Origin: Amycolatopsis sp. WAC 01376
GTDB taxonomy: Bacteria; Actinomycetota; Actinomycetes; Mycobacteriales; Pseudonocardiaceae
Reading direction: 5' to 3'
DNA: 64,000 bases
Assembly: GCF_003947415.1 (NCBI RefSeq)
Contig: NZ_QHKL01000004.1
Location: forward strand, 124,001 to 188,000
The notes below the pieces were generated by a model that saw nothing but the letters and a program-made list of their open reading frames with translations, did no database searches and was not told the origin of the DNA. Shown here piece after piece: positions 53,448 to 62,070 of the stretch. Both the position numbers and the translations under genes were made by a program. Within the stretch, counting starts at the first letter, position 1, and each line of letters opens with the position of its first letter.

Positions 53448-54637
53448 ATCTGCTGGACGGCCACGTGGTGGTGGTCGGGCTCGGCTTCGGCGACGAAGGC
53501 AAGGGCGCCGTGGTCGACGCCCTGTGCGCCGCCCGGCCCACCACCGCCGTGGTCCGCTTCAACGGGGGCGCGCAGGCCGCGCACAACGTCGTCGCGGACG
53601 GGCGGCACCACACGTTCAGCCAGTTCGGGGCGGGCACGTTCGCCGGCGTGCCCACCCATCTGTCGCGGTTCGTGCTGGTCGAGCCGTTCGCGCTGGCCGC
53701 CGAAGCGCGGCGGCTCGAAGCGGCGGGCGTCCGGAATCCGCTCTCGCTGCTGAGCGTGGACGGGAGTGCCTTGCTCACGACCCCGTTCCACATCCACGCG
53801 AACCGGGCCAGGGAGGAGGCCCGGGGCACGAACCGGCACGGCTCGTGCGGGAAGGGGATCGGCGAGACCGTCTGGTACTCGCTGCTAGCGGGGGCCGCGC
53901 CGGGCGAAGTGGTGGAGAACCAGGAGGTGATCGGGACGCCGGGGGAAGCGCCCACGGTCGCCGACTGCGCCACCCCGTCGGTGTTGCGGCGCAAACTGGA
54001 CGCGCTCGCGCGGTTCTACGCACCGCTCGCCACGCCACCGCACACCGTGGACGAACTGGTGGCGCTGTACCACGATTTCGCGGACGCGGTGCGGATCACC
54101 AACGGCGGCGAGACAGGGCGGCTCGCGGACTCCGGACGGCTGGTCTTCGAGGGAGCGCAGGGGGTTCTCCTCGACCAGCACCACGGATTCCACCCGCATA
54201 CGACCTGGTCGACCACCACCCCGCACAACGCCCGCGCCCTGCTGGCCGGGCGCCCGCACGCGGTACTGGGTGTCACGCGGACCTATCTCACCCGGCACGG
54301 TGCGGGGCCGCTGCCGACCGAGTCCGCCGCCGTGCTCGCCCGTTTTCCGGAGGCGCACAACGAAACCGGCGACTTCCAGGGCGCGTGGCGGGCGGGCCAT
54401 CTCGACGCGGCCCTGCTGGACTACGCGATCGCGGCCTGCGACGGCGTGGACGCGTTCGCGGTGACCCACCTCGACGCGACCGGGCTGAAGGTCGTACCCG
54501 AGGACGGCTCCCCCGCCGTCGACCTGGCGGATCCGCTGGCGTGGTTCAGCGAGCGACTGCCGGTGGCCGTCGCCGGATACGGCCCGGACAGGGCCGGTTA
54601 CCGGGTCACGGAGGCAAGGTCGACAATCAACGCGTGA
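53444..54637 (+). CDS. Adenylosuccinate synthetase-like ligase, divergent PurA paralogue
   Basis: 397 residues of the PurA fold. Kept: GFGDEGKGAVVDAL (catalytic Asp17), GGAQAAHNVV (His47), FEGAQGVLLDQHHG and GAGPLPTE. Changed: the aspartate-binding loop, TGRRRRTGW-like in E. coli PurA, is NETGDFQGAWRAGH here, losing most arginines, and the guanine-recognition TKLD is THLD. Substrates are thus probably not aspartate plus IMP/GTP. Phage PurZ (dSMP synthase) is another known divergent branch. Length is slightly under that of normal PurA (about 430). Context of a pseudokinase, VWA and NUDIX protein rules against a housekeeping role. Start overlaps the VWA stop (ATGA). Confidence 0.85.
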   Translation: MNLLDGHVVVVGLGFGDEGKGAVVDALCAARPTTAVVRFNGGAQAAHNVVADGRHHTFSQFGAGTFAGVPTHLSRFVLVEPFALAAEARRLEAAGVRNPLSLLSVDGSALLTTPFHIHANRAREEARGTNRHGSCGKGIGETVWYSLLAGAAPGEVVENQEVIGTPGEAPTVADCATPSVLRRKLDALARFYAPLATPPHTVDELVALYHDFADAVRITNGGETGRLADSGRLVFEGAQGVLLDQHHGFHPHTTWSTTTPHNARALLAGRPHAVLGVTRTYLTRHGAGPLPTESAAVLARFPEAHNETGDFQGAWRAGHLDAALLDYAIAACDGVDAFAVTHLDATGLKVVPEDGSPAVDLADPLAWFSERLPVAVAGYGPDRAGYRVTEARSTINA

Positions 54638-55266
54638 TCGAGTCGACGCCGGTGTCCGTTGACGTGCTCGTGGTGCGGTTCGCGCCCGGCACCAGGAAAG
54701 TGCTGCTGGGAATCGCGCCGCGAGCCGCCGAGCCGTTCGCGGGGGAACTCGCGCTGCCCGGGGTGCTGCTCGGGCTCGGGGAACGGCTGAGGGAAGCGGC
54801 GCATCGTGCGGTGGTCGGCAAACTCGGCCTGCCGTCCGACGCGCTCTCGGCGACGGGACAGCTCGCCACCTTCGACGAGCCGAACCGTGACCCCCGCGGT
54901 CCCACCCTCTCCATCGCCTTGTGGGCCACGGTGGATCCCGCGCTCGACGACCCGGGGAACGTGGTGTGGGCGCCGCTGGACGAGGTCCCGCCGCTGGCTT
55001 TCGACCACGACCGGATCGTGGCGGACTGCCGCCCGATGCTGGCCGAACGGCTGTGGCGGGACGTCGCGTTCACCGCCGGACTGCTCGGGCCGATCTTCAC
55101 GACGGCGCAGGCGCTGGACGCGACCGAAGCGCTGACCGGGGACCGCCCCTATCCGGCCAATCTCGGCCGGACCATGGAGCGGGTCCCCGGGCTGCGGCGC
55201 ACCACCGAACACGCGGCCGCCCTCCCCAAGGGAGGACGGCCGCCGTCGTTGTGGCGCTGGGAGTGA
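54634..55266 (+). CDS. NrtR-like regulator: degenerate NUDIX domain plus winged helix
   Basis: 210 residues, GTG overlapping the PurA-like stop. Residues 5-135 form a NUDIX domain; the NUDIX box region reads PGVLLGLGERLREAAHRAVVGKLGL, where the canonical REXXEE is RAVVGK, so the metal-binding glutamates are gone. Residues about 150-209 look like the winged helix of NrtR proteins (GPIFTTAQALDATEALTGD, NLGRTMERVPGLR, GRPPSLWRW). NrtR regulators sense ADP-ribose or related nucleotides. It probably binds a nucleotide product of the operon and controls transcription rather than hydrolysing it. Last gene of the unit. Confidence 0.8.
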   Translation: MIESTPVSVDVLVVRFAPGTRKVLLGIAPRAAEPFAGELALPGVLLGLGERLREAAHRAVVGKLGLPSDALSATGQLATFDEPNRDPRGPTLSIALWATVDPALDDPGNVVWAPLDEVPPLAFDHDRIVADCRPMLAERLWRDVAFTAGLLGPIFTTAQALDATEALTGDRPYPANLGRTMERVPGLRRTTEHAAALPKGGRPPSLWRWE

Positions 55267-55271
55267 CGAGG

Positions 55272-56030
55272 TCAGATCCCGCAGGAGGACGCCGACCAGA
55301 ACCGGGTGGACCGGTGTGCCACGTGCGTGTGATCGTTGTGGCCGGGGTAGCCCGGGCCGAGGATCTCACTGAACCCGTGGTTGCGGGCCTGCTTCGCCAG
55401 CCCGCAGAAGCCCTGCGAGCCCGCCCCGAGGTCGACCGCGTCACCGTAGAGGTGACGGCTGTTGGTCGCCCCGCCGACGGCGTTGTTGCAGGCGACGCTG
55501 CGGAAACCGCCGTTGACGTCGATCGGCCGGTCGCCCATGGCGTGCCGCATCGCCTGCAGCTTCCACATCGAGACCAGCGCGTTGGCCTTCGCCGTCGCCG
55601 CTGACACGTTGCCGCCCGACCAGTCGGAGTTGCACCGGTTCAGCTCGGCGTAGGTGAAGTTGACCGGCGTGCAGTCGTCGTCCTGCAACGCGTAGAGCTT
55701 GGTGAACGTGGCCGATCCGGCGATGCCGTCCGCGCCCAGCCCGTACGCCTGCTGGAAGCGGGTGACCGCGGCCTTGGTGCCCGCGCCGAATTGGCCGTCG
55801 ATGGCGAGCACACCACCGTAACCGGGATATCCGGCGACCCGGATCTGCAGCTGCCGGACGTCCTCACCGGACGCGCCCTGGGACAACGTGCGCCCCCAGG
55901 AGTAGCAGGCGTCGGCGACGGACACTTCGCCCGCCGTCACCGGACCTGGATCGGCGGCCGCCGGAGTGGCGACCGCGGTACCGAGCCCGGCCACGAGGGC
56001 GAGCATCGGCAGGAGGAAACGAATGCGCAT
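55272..56030 (-). CDS. Secreted zinc D-Ala-D-Ala carboxypeptidase (M15A) with peptidoglycan-binding domain
   Basis: 252 residues: signal peptide 1-26, peptidoglycan_binding_1 domain about 50-112 (GEDVRQLQIRVAGYPGYGG, AIDGQFGAGTKAAVTRFQQA), then a peptidase M15A domain with Zn ligands in NSRHLYGDAVDL and HNDHTHVAH. Domain order and length match the Streptomyces albus G DD-peptidase. Six Cys probably form disulfides. It trims the terminal D-Ala of wall peptides outside the cell. ATG at 56030 has GAAAGGTG upstream. Convergent with the NUDIX gene, 5 bp apart. Confidence 0.92.
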   Translation of the reverse strand: MRIRFLLPMLALVAGLGTAVATPAAADPGPVTAGEVSVADACYSWGRTLSQGASGEDVRQLQIRVAGYPGYGGVLAIDGQFGAGTKAAVTRFQQAYGLGADGIAGSATFTKLYALQDDDCTPVNFTYAELNRCNSDWSGGNVSAATAKANALVSMWKLQAMRHAMGDRPIDVNGGFRSVACNNAVGGATNSRHLYGDAVDLGAGSQGFCGLAKQARNHGFSEILGPGYPGHNDHTHVAHRSTRFWSASSCGI

Positions 56031-56199
56031 GACAGGAACACCTTTCAAGACAGGGAAGGTGAGACCCGTGACCCCCACGGGTTGTCAACGATTCACTGCA
56101 CCGGATGCTAACGCGGTTCCGGTTACCGCACTGTGGTTCGTTCGACCCACACGTGCCCAGACCCGTAACTCGCGAGTTCGGAGTTCGGGACCGAAGCGG

Positions 56200-57903
56200 T
56201 CAGCCCTTCAGCTGCGGGAAGTCTTCCTCGCGGAACTCCCCCGCCGGCCGTTCGGCGGCGTCGTTCTCGCGTCCCCGGAGTTCGACCCGCCGGATCTTGC
56301 CGGAGATCGTCTTCGGCAGCTCGGCGAACTCCAGCCGCCGGATTCGCTTGTACGGGGCCAAATGTTCCCGGCAGAAGGCCAGGATGGACAGCGCGGTGCC
56401 GGCCGTGGGCTCGTGTCCGTTCGTGAGGACGACATACGCCTTCGGCACCGCGAGCCGGATCGGGTCGGGCGCGGGGACGACGGCCGCTTCGGCGACCGCT
56501 TCGTGTTCCAGCAGGACACTTTCCAGTTCGAACGGGGAGATCCGGTAGTCCGAAGCCTTGAAGACGTCGTCCGTCCGGCCCACGTAGGTGATGTAGCCGC
56601 GTTCGTCGATCGAGCCGACGTCTCCGGTGTGGTAGAAGCCGTTCGCGAAGGCCGCGGCGGAGCGCTCCTCGTCGTCCGCGTAGCCGGCCATCAACCCGAC
56701 GGGCCGCTTCTCCAGGTCGAGGCAGATCTCGCCCTCCTGCGCCCGCTCGCCGGTGACGGGGTCCACGAGCGCCACGGTGAATCCCGGCAGCGGACGGCCC
56801 ATCGAGCCCGGCACGACTTCCTGCCCCGGGGTGTTGGCGATCTGGACGCTGCTCTCCGTCTGCCCGAAACCGTCGCGAATCGTGACACCCCAGGCCTTTT
56901 CGATCTGGTCGATCACTTCGGGGTTGAGCGGTTCGCCCGCGCCGACCACCTTGCTCGGCGGCGTCTTCAGCACGGACAAGTCAGCTTGGATGAGCATCCG
57001 CCACACCGTCGGCGGGGCGCAGAAGCTGGTGATGCCGCATCGTTCCATCTGTGCCATCAGGGAAACCGCGTCGAACCGCGCGTAGTTGTAGAGGAACACC
57101 GTCGCTTCGGCGTTCCAGGGCGCGAAAACGTTGCTCCACGCGTGTTTCGCCCAGCCAGGCGAAGAGATGTTGAGGTGGACGTCGCCCGGTTCGAGGCCGA
57201 TCCAGTACATTGTGGACAGATGGCCGACCGGATACGAGATCTGCGTGTGCTGCACCAGTTTCGGCTTCGCGGTGGTCCCCGAGGTGAAGTACAGCAGCAG
57301 CGGGTCTTCCGCCGCCGTCGGGCCGTCGGGCGTGAAAGTGTCCGCTTCCTCGTAGGCGTCCACGAAGGACTGCCAGCCCTCGACCGGTTCCCCGACGGCG
57401 ATGCGGGTGTAGTCGCCCTCGACGTTCTCGAACTTGTGCGCGTCGACCGAGCGGATCACCACGTGTTTCGCGGCGCCCCGCTCGACCCGGTCGGTGAGAT
57501 CCGCCGGGCCGAGCAGGGTCGAAGCCGGGATGATGACCGCGCCCAGTTTGATCGCGGCGAGGATCGTCTGCCACAACTCACCCTGGTTGCCGAGCATCAG
57601 GATCAGCCGGTCGCCCCTGGCCACGCCGAGCGAGCGCAGCCAGTTCGCGACCTGATTGGACCGCCGCGCCATCTCCGGATAGGTCCAGCGGTTCTCGATG
57701 CCGTCCTCTTCGACGATCCACAGCGCGTAGCGGTCCTGGTTGGCCGGGTCGGCCGCGACGACATCGAACCAATCCAGCGCCCAGTTGAACTCGGCGGGCC
57801 TGGGCCAGGTGAAGTCTCGATAGGCGGTTTCGTAGTCCTCGCGATGGGCCTGCAGATAGTCCCGTGCCTCGCGGAACGTGCGGTATGCCTCCGAAGCGCT
57901 CAC
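56200..57903 (-). CDS. Acyl-CoA synthetase (AMP-forming)
   Basis: 567-residue ANL-superfamily enzyme that adenylates a carboxylic acid and transfers it to CoA. P-loop LLYFTSGTTAKPKLVQHT, A5 region DGFGQTESS, YHTGDVGSIDERGYITYVGR with the hinge Asp/Arg, and the catalytic Lys in LPKTISGKIRRVELR. Resembles acetate/medium-chain acyl-CoA synthetases; FNWALDWFD near the N-terminus is typical of that group. GTG at 57903 has AGGAGGA five bases upstream. Lies 37 bp after a crotonase gene, so the pair probably acts in fatty-acid or aromatic-acid degradation. Confidence 0.93.
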   Translation of the reverse strand: MSASEAYRTFREARDYLQAHREDYETAYRDFTWPRPAEFNWALDWFDVVAADPANQDRYALWIVEEDGIENRWTYPEMARRSNQVANWLRSLGVARGDRLILMLGNQGELWQTILAAIKLGAVIIPASTLLGPADLTDRVERGAAKHVVIRSVDAHKFENVEGDYTRIAVGEPVEGWQSFVDAYEEADTFTPDGPTAAEDPLLLYFTSGTTAKPKLVQHTQISYPVGHLSTMYWIGLEPGDVHLNISSPGWAKHAWSNVFAPWNAEATVFLYNYARFDAVSLMAQMERCGITSFCAPPTVWRMLIQADLSVLKTPPSKVVGAGEPLNPEVIDQIEKAWGVTIRDGFGQTESSVQIANTPGQEVVPGSMGRPLPGFTVALVDPVTGERAQEGEICLDLEKRPVGLMAGYADDEERSAAAFANGFYHTGDVGSIDERGYITYVGRTDDVFKASDYRISPFELESVLLEHEAVAEAAVVPAPDPIRLAVPKAYVVLTNGHEPTAGTALSILAFCREHLAPYKRIRRLEFAELPKTISGKIRRVELRGRENDAAERPAGEFREEDFPQLKG

Positions 57904-57940
57904 GATCGTCCTCCTGGTCCTGGGTGGCCGCCGGTTCTTT

Positions 57941-58801
57941 CTACTCCCCCTTGAACTCGGGCGCGCGGCGCTCGAGGAAGGCCTGCACGGCCTCGCCGAG
58001 GTCCTTGCTGGGCAGGAATGCCGCGTTCCAGGCCGAGACGTAGCGCAGGCCGTCCGCGACCTGGCGTTCGGTGTTGGCCGACAGGACGTTCTTGGTGCCC
58101 TGCACGACCAGCGGCGGGTTCGCGGCGATCTCCTGCGCCAGCTTGCGAGCCTCGGCGAGCAGGGTGTCCTGGTCGGCGTAGACGTCGTTGACCAGGCCGA
58201 TCTTCTCCGCACGGGCGGCGTCGACGTCCTTGCCGGTCAGGGCCAGTTCGCGCAGGTGCCCCTCCCCGATGATCGGCGCGAGCCGCTGCAGGCTGCCGAG
58301 GTCGGCCACGATCGCGACCTTGACCTCGCGCACGCTGAACTTCGCGTCCGCGCTCGCCAGGCGGATGTCCGCGGCCGCGATCACGTCGACACCACCGCCG
58401 ATGCACCAGCCGGAAATGGCCGCGATGACCGGTTTGCGGCATTCGGCGATGGAGGAAACGCTCGCCTGAAGGGTCTTGACCTCGTCGAGGAACTTCGTCC
58501 GCGGGCCCGCGAGCGCGTCGCCGCCGAGCATTTCGCCCCAGCTGGGCATCATCGCGGGAAGGTCGAGCCCGTAGGAGAAATGCTTGCCACTGCCGGTCAG
58601 CACGACCGCCCTGACCTGCGGGTCGGCGTCCAGCGCGCGGAAGACGATCGGCAGCTCACGCCAGAAATCGGGGCCCATCGCGTTGCCCTTGGACGGACCG
58701 AGCAGCGTCACTTCGGCGACGTGCCCGTCGATCTCCACCTTGAGCGAAACGAGATCGGGAAGACTGTCAGCTGTAGCGGTCATGAGGTCATCTTGACTCA
58801 T
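57941..58801 (-). CDS. Enoyl-CoA hydratase/isomerase family protein
   Basis: 286-residue crotonase fold: GSGKHFSYGLDLPAM (oxyanion loop), AAISGWCIGGGVDVIAAADIR (second oxyanion NH) and FSVREVKVAIVADLGSLQRL, where Glu and Asp stand at the positions used by dienoyl-CoA isomerases. The acidic residue placement (EVKVAIVAD) favours delta3,5-delta2,4-dienoyl-CoA isomerase over simple hydratase. ATG at 58801; ATG at 58783 is an alternative six codons downstream, and neither has a strong ribosome site. Upstream of and co-directional with the acyl-CoA synthetase. Confidence 0.9.
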   Translation of the reverse strand: MSQDDLMTATADSLPDLVSLKVEIDGHVAEVTLLGPSKGNAMGPDFWRELPIVFRALDADPQVRAVVLTGSGKHFSYGLDLPAMMPSWGEMLGGDALAGPRTKFLDEVKTLQASVSSIAECRKPVIAAISGWCIGGGVDVIAAADIRLASADAKFSVREVKVAIVADLGSLQRLAPIIGEGHLRELALTGKDVDAARAEKIGLVNDVYADQDTLLAEARKLAQEIAANPPLVVQGTKNVLSANTERQVADGLRYVSAWNAAFLPSKDLGEAVQAFLERRAPEFKGE

Positions 58802-58901
58802 GTGATTGACAGGGTGCCAACGGCCACTGTGCCCGGCCGCCCCTGAGATGCTTTCCTGGTACTACCGGTGAGTACCGACGATCGACGAAGGACGGTGGGA
58901 C

Positions 58902-59789
58902 ATGAGCCCGGCCAGCAGCGCCACCGCGGTCGCCGCCCTGCTCGCGCCCAGCACCGCGCGCGGTCGCGAACGCTCCTCCCGGCCGATCGAACTGTCGGGA
59001 TCCTTCACCCATGAGGGTCACCGGCTCGCCTACACCGAGTTCGGCTCCGGCGACCGGGTCGTCGTGCTCACTCACGGCATCATGCTGACGAGGCGGATGC
59101 ACGCGCCGCTCGCCCGCAAGCTGGCGCGAGCCGGGTTCCGGGCGGTGACGCTCGACCTGCTCGGTCACGGCGACTCGGACCGGCCCACCGACTCGTGGCT
59201 GTACTCGATGCCCGCGTTCGCGGAGCAGACCGTCGCGCTGCTCGACCACCTGGAGATCGACGCCGCCGTCATCGGCGGGACGTCGCTGGGCGCCAACGTC
59301 GCGCTCGAAGTGGGCGTCGCCGCGCCGGATCGCGCGCTCGGGCTGGTCGTCGAGATGCCCGTGCTGGACAACGCGATCGTCGCGGGGCTGATCACGTTCG
59401 CGCCGCTGCTCATGGCGGCCCGGTTCCTGCCGGTGACGGTGCAGGGGGTGGCGCTGGCGGCGAAACTCGCGCCGCACGGCAACCAGTGGGTCGACGTCGT
59501 CACCGACACGCTGTCCCAGGAGCCCGCGCCGATGGCCGCGCTCCTGCACGGCGTGTTGTTCGGCCGGATCGCGCCGCCCAAGTCGATCCGGCGGAAGATC
59601 GAGACCCCCGCCTTGGTCATCGGGCACGAGCGCGATCCGATCCACCCGTTCGGCGACGCCGACACGCTGGCCGCGGACATGCCGGCGGCCGAGTTCGTCC
59701 AGGCCCGCAGCCCGGTCGAACTGCGCTTCGACCCGACCCGCCTGACCGAGGCCATCGCCGGCTTCTCGGCGCGCTGCCATGACCGCTGA
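58902..59789 (+). CDS. Alpha/beta hydrolase without an evident catalytic His
   Basis: 295 residues, ATG at 58902. Oxyanion region LTHGIMLTRRMH, LLGHGDSDRPT and nucleophile elbow GGTSLGAN are normal, with acid candidate HERDPIHPFGDA. At the place where the catalytic His is expected the sequence reads VQARSPVELRFDP and contains no His; the only later His is in the last four residues (CHDR). Either the tail His serves or the protein is not a classical esterase. Divergent from the crotonase gene and overlapped at its end by a GNAT gene. Confidence 0.82.
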   Translation: MSPASSATAVAALLAPSTARGRERSSRPIELSGSFTHEGHRLAYTEFGSGDRVVVLTHGIMLTRRMHAPLARKLARAGFRAVTLDLLGHGDSDRPTDSWLYSMPAFAEQTVALLDHLEIDAAVIGGTSLGANVALEVGVAAPDRALGLVVEMPVLDNAIVAGLITFAPLLMAARFLPVTVQGVALAAKLAPHGNQWVDVVTDTLSQEPAPMAALLHGVLFGRIAPPKSIRRKIETPALVIGHERDPIHPFGDADTLAADMPAAEFVQARSPVELRFDPTRLTEAIAGFSARCHDR

Positions 59790-60339
59790 TCCGGCGCCGA
59801 CCCGGGACACGGGCGTGGAGGAGCTGCGGACCGCACGCCTGCTCCTGAGCCGTCCCACCCCCGAAGACCTGGACGCGATCTTCGCCCTCCACACCGATCC
59901 GGAGGCCTGCGCGCACAACCCCTCGGACATGCTGGAGACGCGTAAGGACGCGGAACTGCTGCTGCTCCGCTGGTCGCACCAGTGGAACCGGTACGGCTTC
60001 GGGTACTGGACGGTCCGGTCGCACGGGTCACCGGAGGTGCTGGGGTTCTGCGGGGTGAAGATCGTCGGCTTCCGGCGCCGCGCGGTCCTGAACCTCTTCT
60101 ACCGGTTCTTCCCCTCCTCCTGGGGTGCCGGATACGCCAGTGAGGCCGCCGCCGCGGCGGTGGACTGGGTCCGCGTCCACCGGCCGGACGACCTCGTGAT
60201 CGCCCGGGTCCGGCCGGAGAACGTCGCGTCGCAGCGGGTGGCGCTGCGGGCCGGTCTGGTCCGGGCGGCACACCTCGACTCGTCCGGCGACGACGGGACC
60301 GACTGGTTCTACGTCTCGAAGGATGATTACGAGGGTTGA
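59779..60339 (+). CDS. GNAT acetyltransferase, RimJ/RimL type
   Basis: 186 residues, ATG at 59779 inside the end of the hydrolase gene (11-bp overlap). RimJ/L-like start RTARLLLSRPTPEDLDAIFAL, core YGFGYWTVRSHGSPEVLGFCG, acetyl-CoA loop region WGAGYASEAAAAAVDW and VRPENVASQRVALRAGL. Transfers acetyl from acetyl-CoA to an amine of a protein or small molecule. Its 3' end overlaps the convergent cysG gene by 13 bp. Confidence 0.9.
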   Translation: MTADPAPTRDTGVEELRTARLLLSRPTPEDLDAIFALHTDPEACAHNPSDMLETRKDAELLLLRWSHQWNRYGFGYWTVRSHGSPEVLGFCGVKIVGFRRRAVLNLFYRFFPSSWGAGYASEAAAAAVDWVRVHRPDDLVIARVRPENVASQRVALRAGLVRAAHLDSSGDDGTDWFYVSKDDYEG

Positions 60340-61544
60340 GCCAGCCCCGCCACCGGGCCGAACACGATCACCGCGGGCGGCCGCACCCCGGCCGTGGCGG
60401 CGTCGCCGACCACCTTGTCCAAAGTGGAGCGAAGTACCCGCTGCGTGCGCATGGTGCCGTCTTCGACGATCGCCACCGGCGTGTCGCCCGGCCGCCCCGC
60501 CAGTAGCGCCTTGGCGAACAGCGGAAGCCGCTCGACGCCCATCATCAGCACGATCGTGCCGCGCATCCGCGCCAGCAGATCCCAGTCCACCAGCGACTTC
60601 TCGTCGTCCGGCGCGACGTGGCCGGACACCACCACGACCTCGTGCGCGACACCGCGGTGGGTCACCGGGACGTCCGCCGCGGCGGGGACGGAGAACGCGC
60701 TCGTGATGCCGGGGACCATCGTCACCGGGATGCCCGCTTCGGCGCAGGCGAGGACCTCTTCGAAGCCGCGGCCGAAGAGGTACGGGTCGCCGCCCTTGAG
60801 CCGCACGACGAACTTGCCTGCCTTGGCCCGGTCGATCAGCGTGGAGTTGATCACGTCCTGGCTGGCGGCGCGGCCGTACGGGATCTTCGCGGCGTCGACG
60901 ATCCGGCCGTGGGGCGCGAGTTCGTCGAGCAGTTCGCGCGGCGCCAGCCGGTCGGCGACGACGACGTCGGCCCTGGCGAGGAGACGGCGGCCGCGGACGG
61001 TGATCAGCTCCGGGTCGCCGGGGCCACCGCCCACGAGGGCGACGCCGGGCAGCTCGTCGTGGGCGTCCGGCACGCGGCCGTCGGCGACGGTGACGCCGCG
61101 GAGGCCGTCGAGGATGCTGTCCCGCACGGTGGCCGACCGCAGCGGCTCACCACCGGAAAGAACGCCGACCAGCAGGCCGCCGTGCCTGCCCGAAGCCGGG
61201 GTGACCGCGCTGCCGAGGTCTCCGTCGTCGGCGCGGACGCAGAACACCCGCGCGCGTTCGGCCTCGGCGCAGACGGCGGCGTTGACCTCGGGGTCGTTCG
61301 TGCACGCCAGCGCGTACCAGGCGTCGGCGAGGTCGCCCTCGGTGTAGCGGCGCTCATGCCAGACGATCTCCCCGGCGTCGGCCATGGCGCTCACCGACGG
61401 CGTGGTGTGCGGGGAGACCAGTTCGACCCGCGCGCCGGCGCCGATCAACCGCGGCAGGCGGCGCTGGGCGACCGTCCCGCCACCGATCATCACGACACGA
61501 CGGCCGGCCAGGTCGAGGCCGGAGAGGTAATGCGGGTCATCCAT
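60327..61544 (-). CDS. cysG: Siroheme synthase: precorrin-2 dehydrogenase/ferrochelatase fused to uroporphyrinogen-III methyltransferase
   Basis: 405 residues. N-terminal NAD-binding part (RRVVMIGGGTVAQRRLPRLI) oxidises precorrin-2; C-terminal SUMT part has VALVGGGPGDPELITVRGRR, VRLKGGDPYLFGRG and PVTMVPGITSAFSVPA for SAM-dependent methylation at C2 and C7. Product siroheme serves sulfite and nitrite reductases. The N-terminal part is shorter than in E. coli CysG (457 residues total), common in actinobacteria. No sulfate-assimilation genes are adjacent here. Confidence 0.94.
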   Translation of the reverse strand: MDDPHYLSGLDLAGRRVVMIGGGTVAQRRLPRLIGAGARVELVSPHTTPSVSAMADAGEIVWHERRYTEGDLADAWYALACTNDPEVNAAVCAEAERARVFCVRADDGDLGSAVTPASGRHGGLLVGVLSGGEPLRSATVRDSILDGLRGVTVADGRVPDAHDELPGVALVGGGPGDPELITVRGRRLLARADVVVADRLAPRELLDELAPHGRIVDAAKIPYGRAASQDVINSTLIDRAKAGKFVVRLKGGDPYLFGRGFEEVLACAEAGIPVTMVPGITSAFSVPAAADVPVTHRGVAHEVVVVSGHVAPDDEKSLVDWDLLARMRGTIVLMMGVERLPLFAKALLAGRPGDTPVAIVEDGTMRTQRVLRSTLDKVVGDAATAGVRPPAVIVFGPVAGLAQPS

Positions 61545-61598
61545 GCGGGGCAGTGTAAGGATTCAGTGGCCCGGACCGCGATCCGAGTGAGAACCGCC

Positions 61599-62006
61599 TC
61601 AGCCCTGGAGCAGCTCCAGCAGCTCGGCGTTGCCGAACATCCTGGCCGCGTCGATCGCCGACGGCTCCCCCGTCGTCGCGTCCGCGCCACCCTTGAGGAG
61701 GGCCTTCACGACCTCGGGTTCGTTCTTGAAGACCGCGCCGGCCAGCGGGCTCTGGCCGCGGTCGTTCTCGCGGTTCGGATCGGCGCCGCGGTCGATCAGG
61801 GCGGCGACGGTGTCCGCGTGACCGTGGTAGGCGGCGAGCATGACCAGCGTGTCGCCCCGGTCGTTGGTCAGGTTCGCCGAGACGCCCGCGTCGACGTACG
61901 CGGCGAGCTCCGCGGTCGCGCCCGAACGGGCGAAGCCGAAGACCTTCGCCCACAGCTCCAGCAGTTCGGGATCGAATTCCTCGGCCTGTCCGGGGTTCTC
62001 CGTCAT
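61599..62006 (-). CDS. Small ankyrin-repeat protein
   Basis: 135 residues, ATG at 62006. At least two and a half ankyrin repeats: NDRGDTLVMLAAYHGHADTV AALI-type units (GDTLVMLAAYHGHADTVAAL, RGADPNRENDRGQSPLAGAV, and EPEVVKALLKGGADATTG). No signal or membrane segment, so a cytosolic protein-binding module. It lies 64 bp downstream of the rpsR2 stop in the same direction. Partner unknown. Confidence 0.9.
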   Translation of the reverse strand: MTENPGQAEEFDPELLELWAKVFGFARSGATAELAAYVDAGVSANLTNDRGDTLVMLAAYHGHADTVAALIDRGADPNRENDRGQSPLAGAVFKNEPEVVKALLKGGADATTGEPSAIDAARMFGNAELLELLQG

Positions 62007-62070
62007 GGGCCCGATTCTCCCACAGCGGCCGCGGTCCGGGCGGTGTGTCGCACCGCCCGGACCGGCGGTG

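Noticed and set aside
54634..55266. Active NUDIX hydrolase
   Set aside because: The REXXEE part of the NUDIX box reads RAVVGK, so a catalytic role is unlikely.
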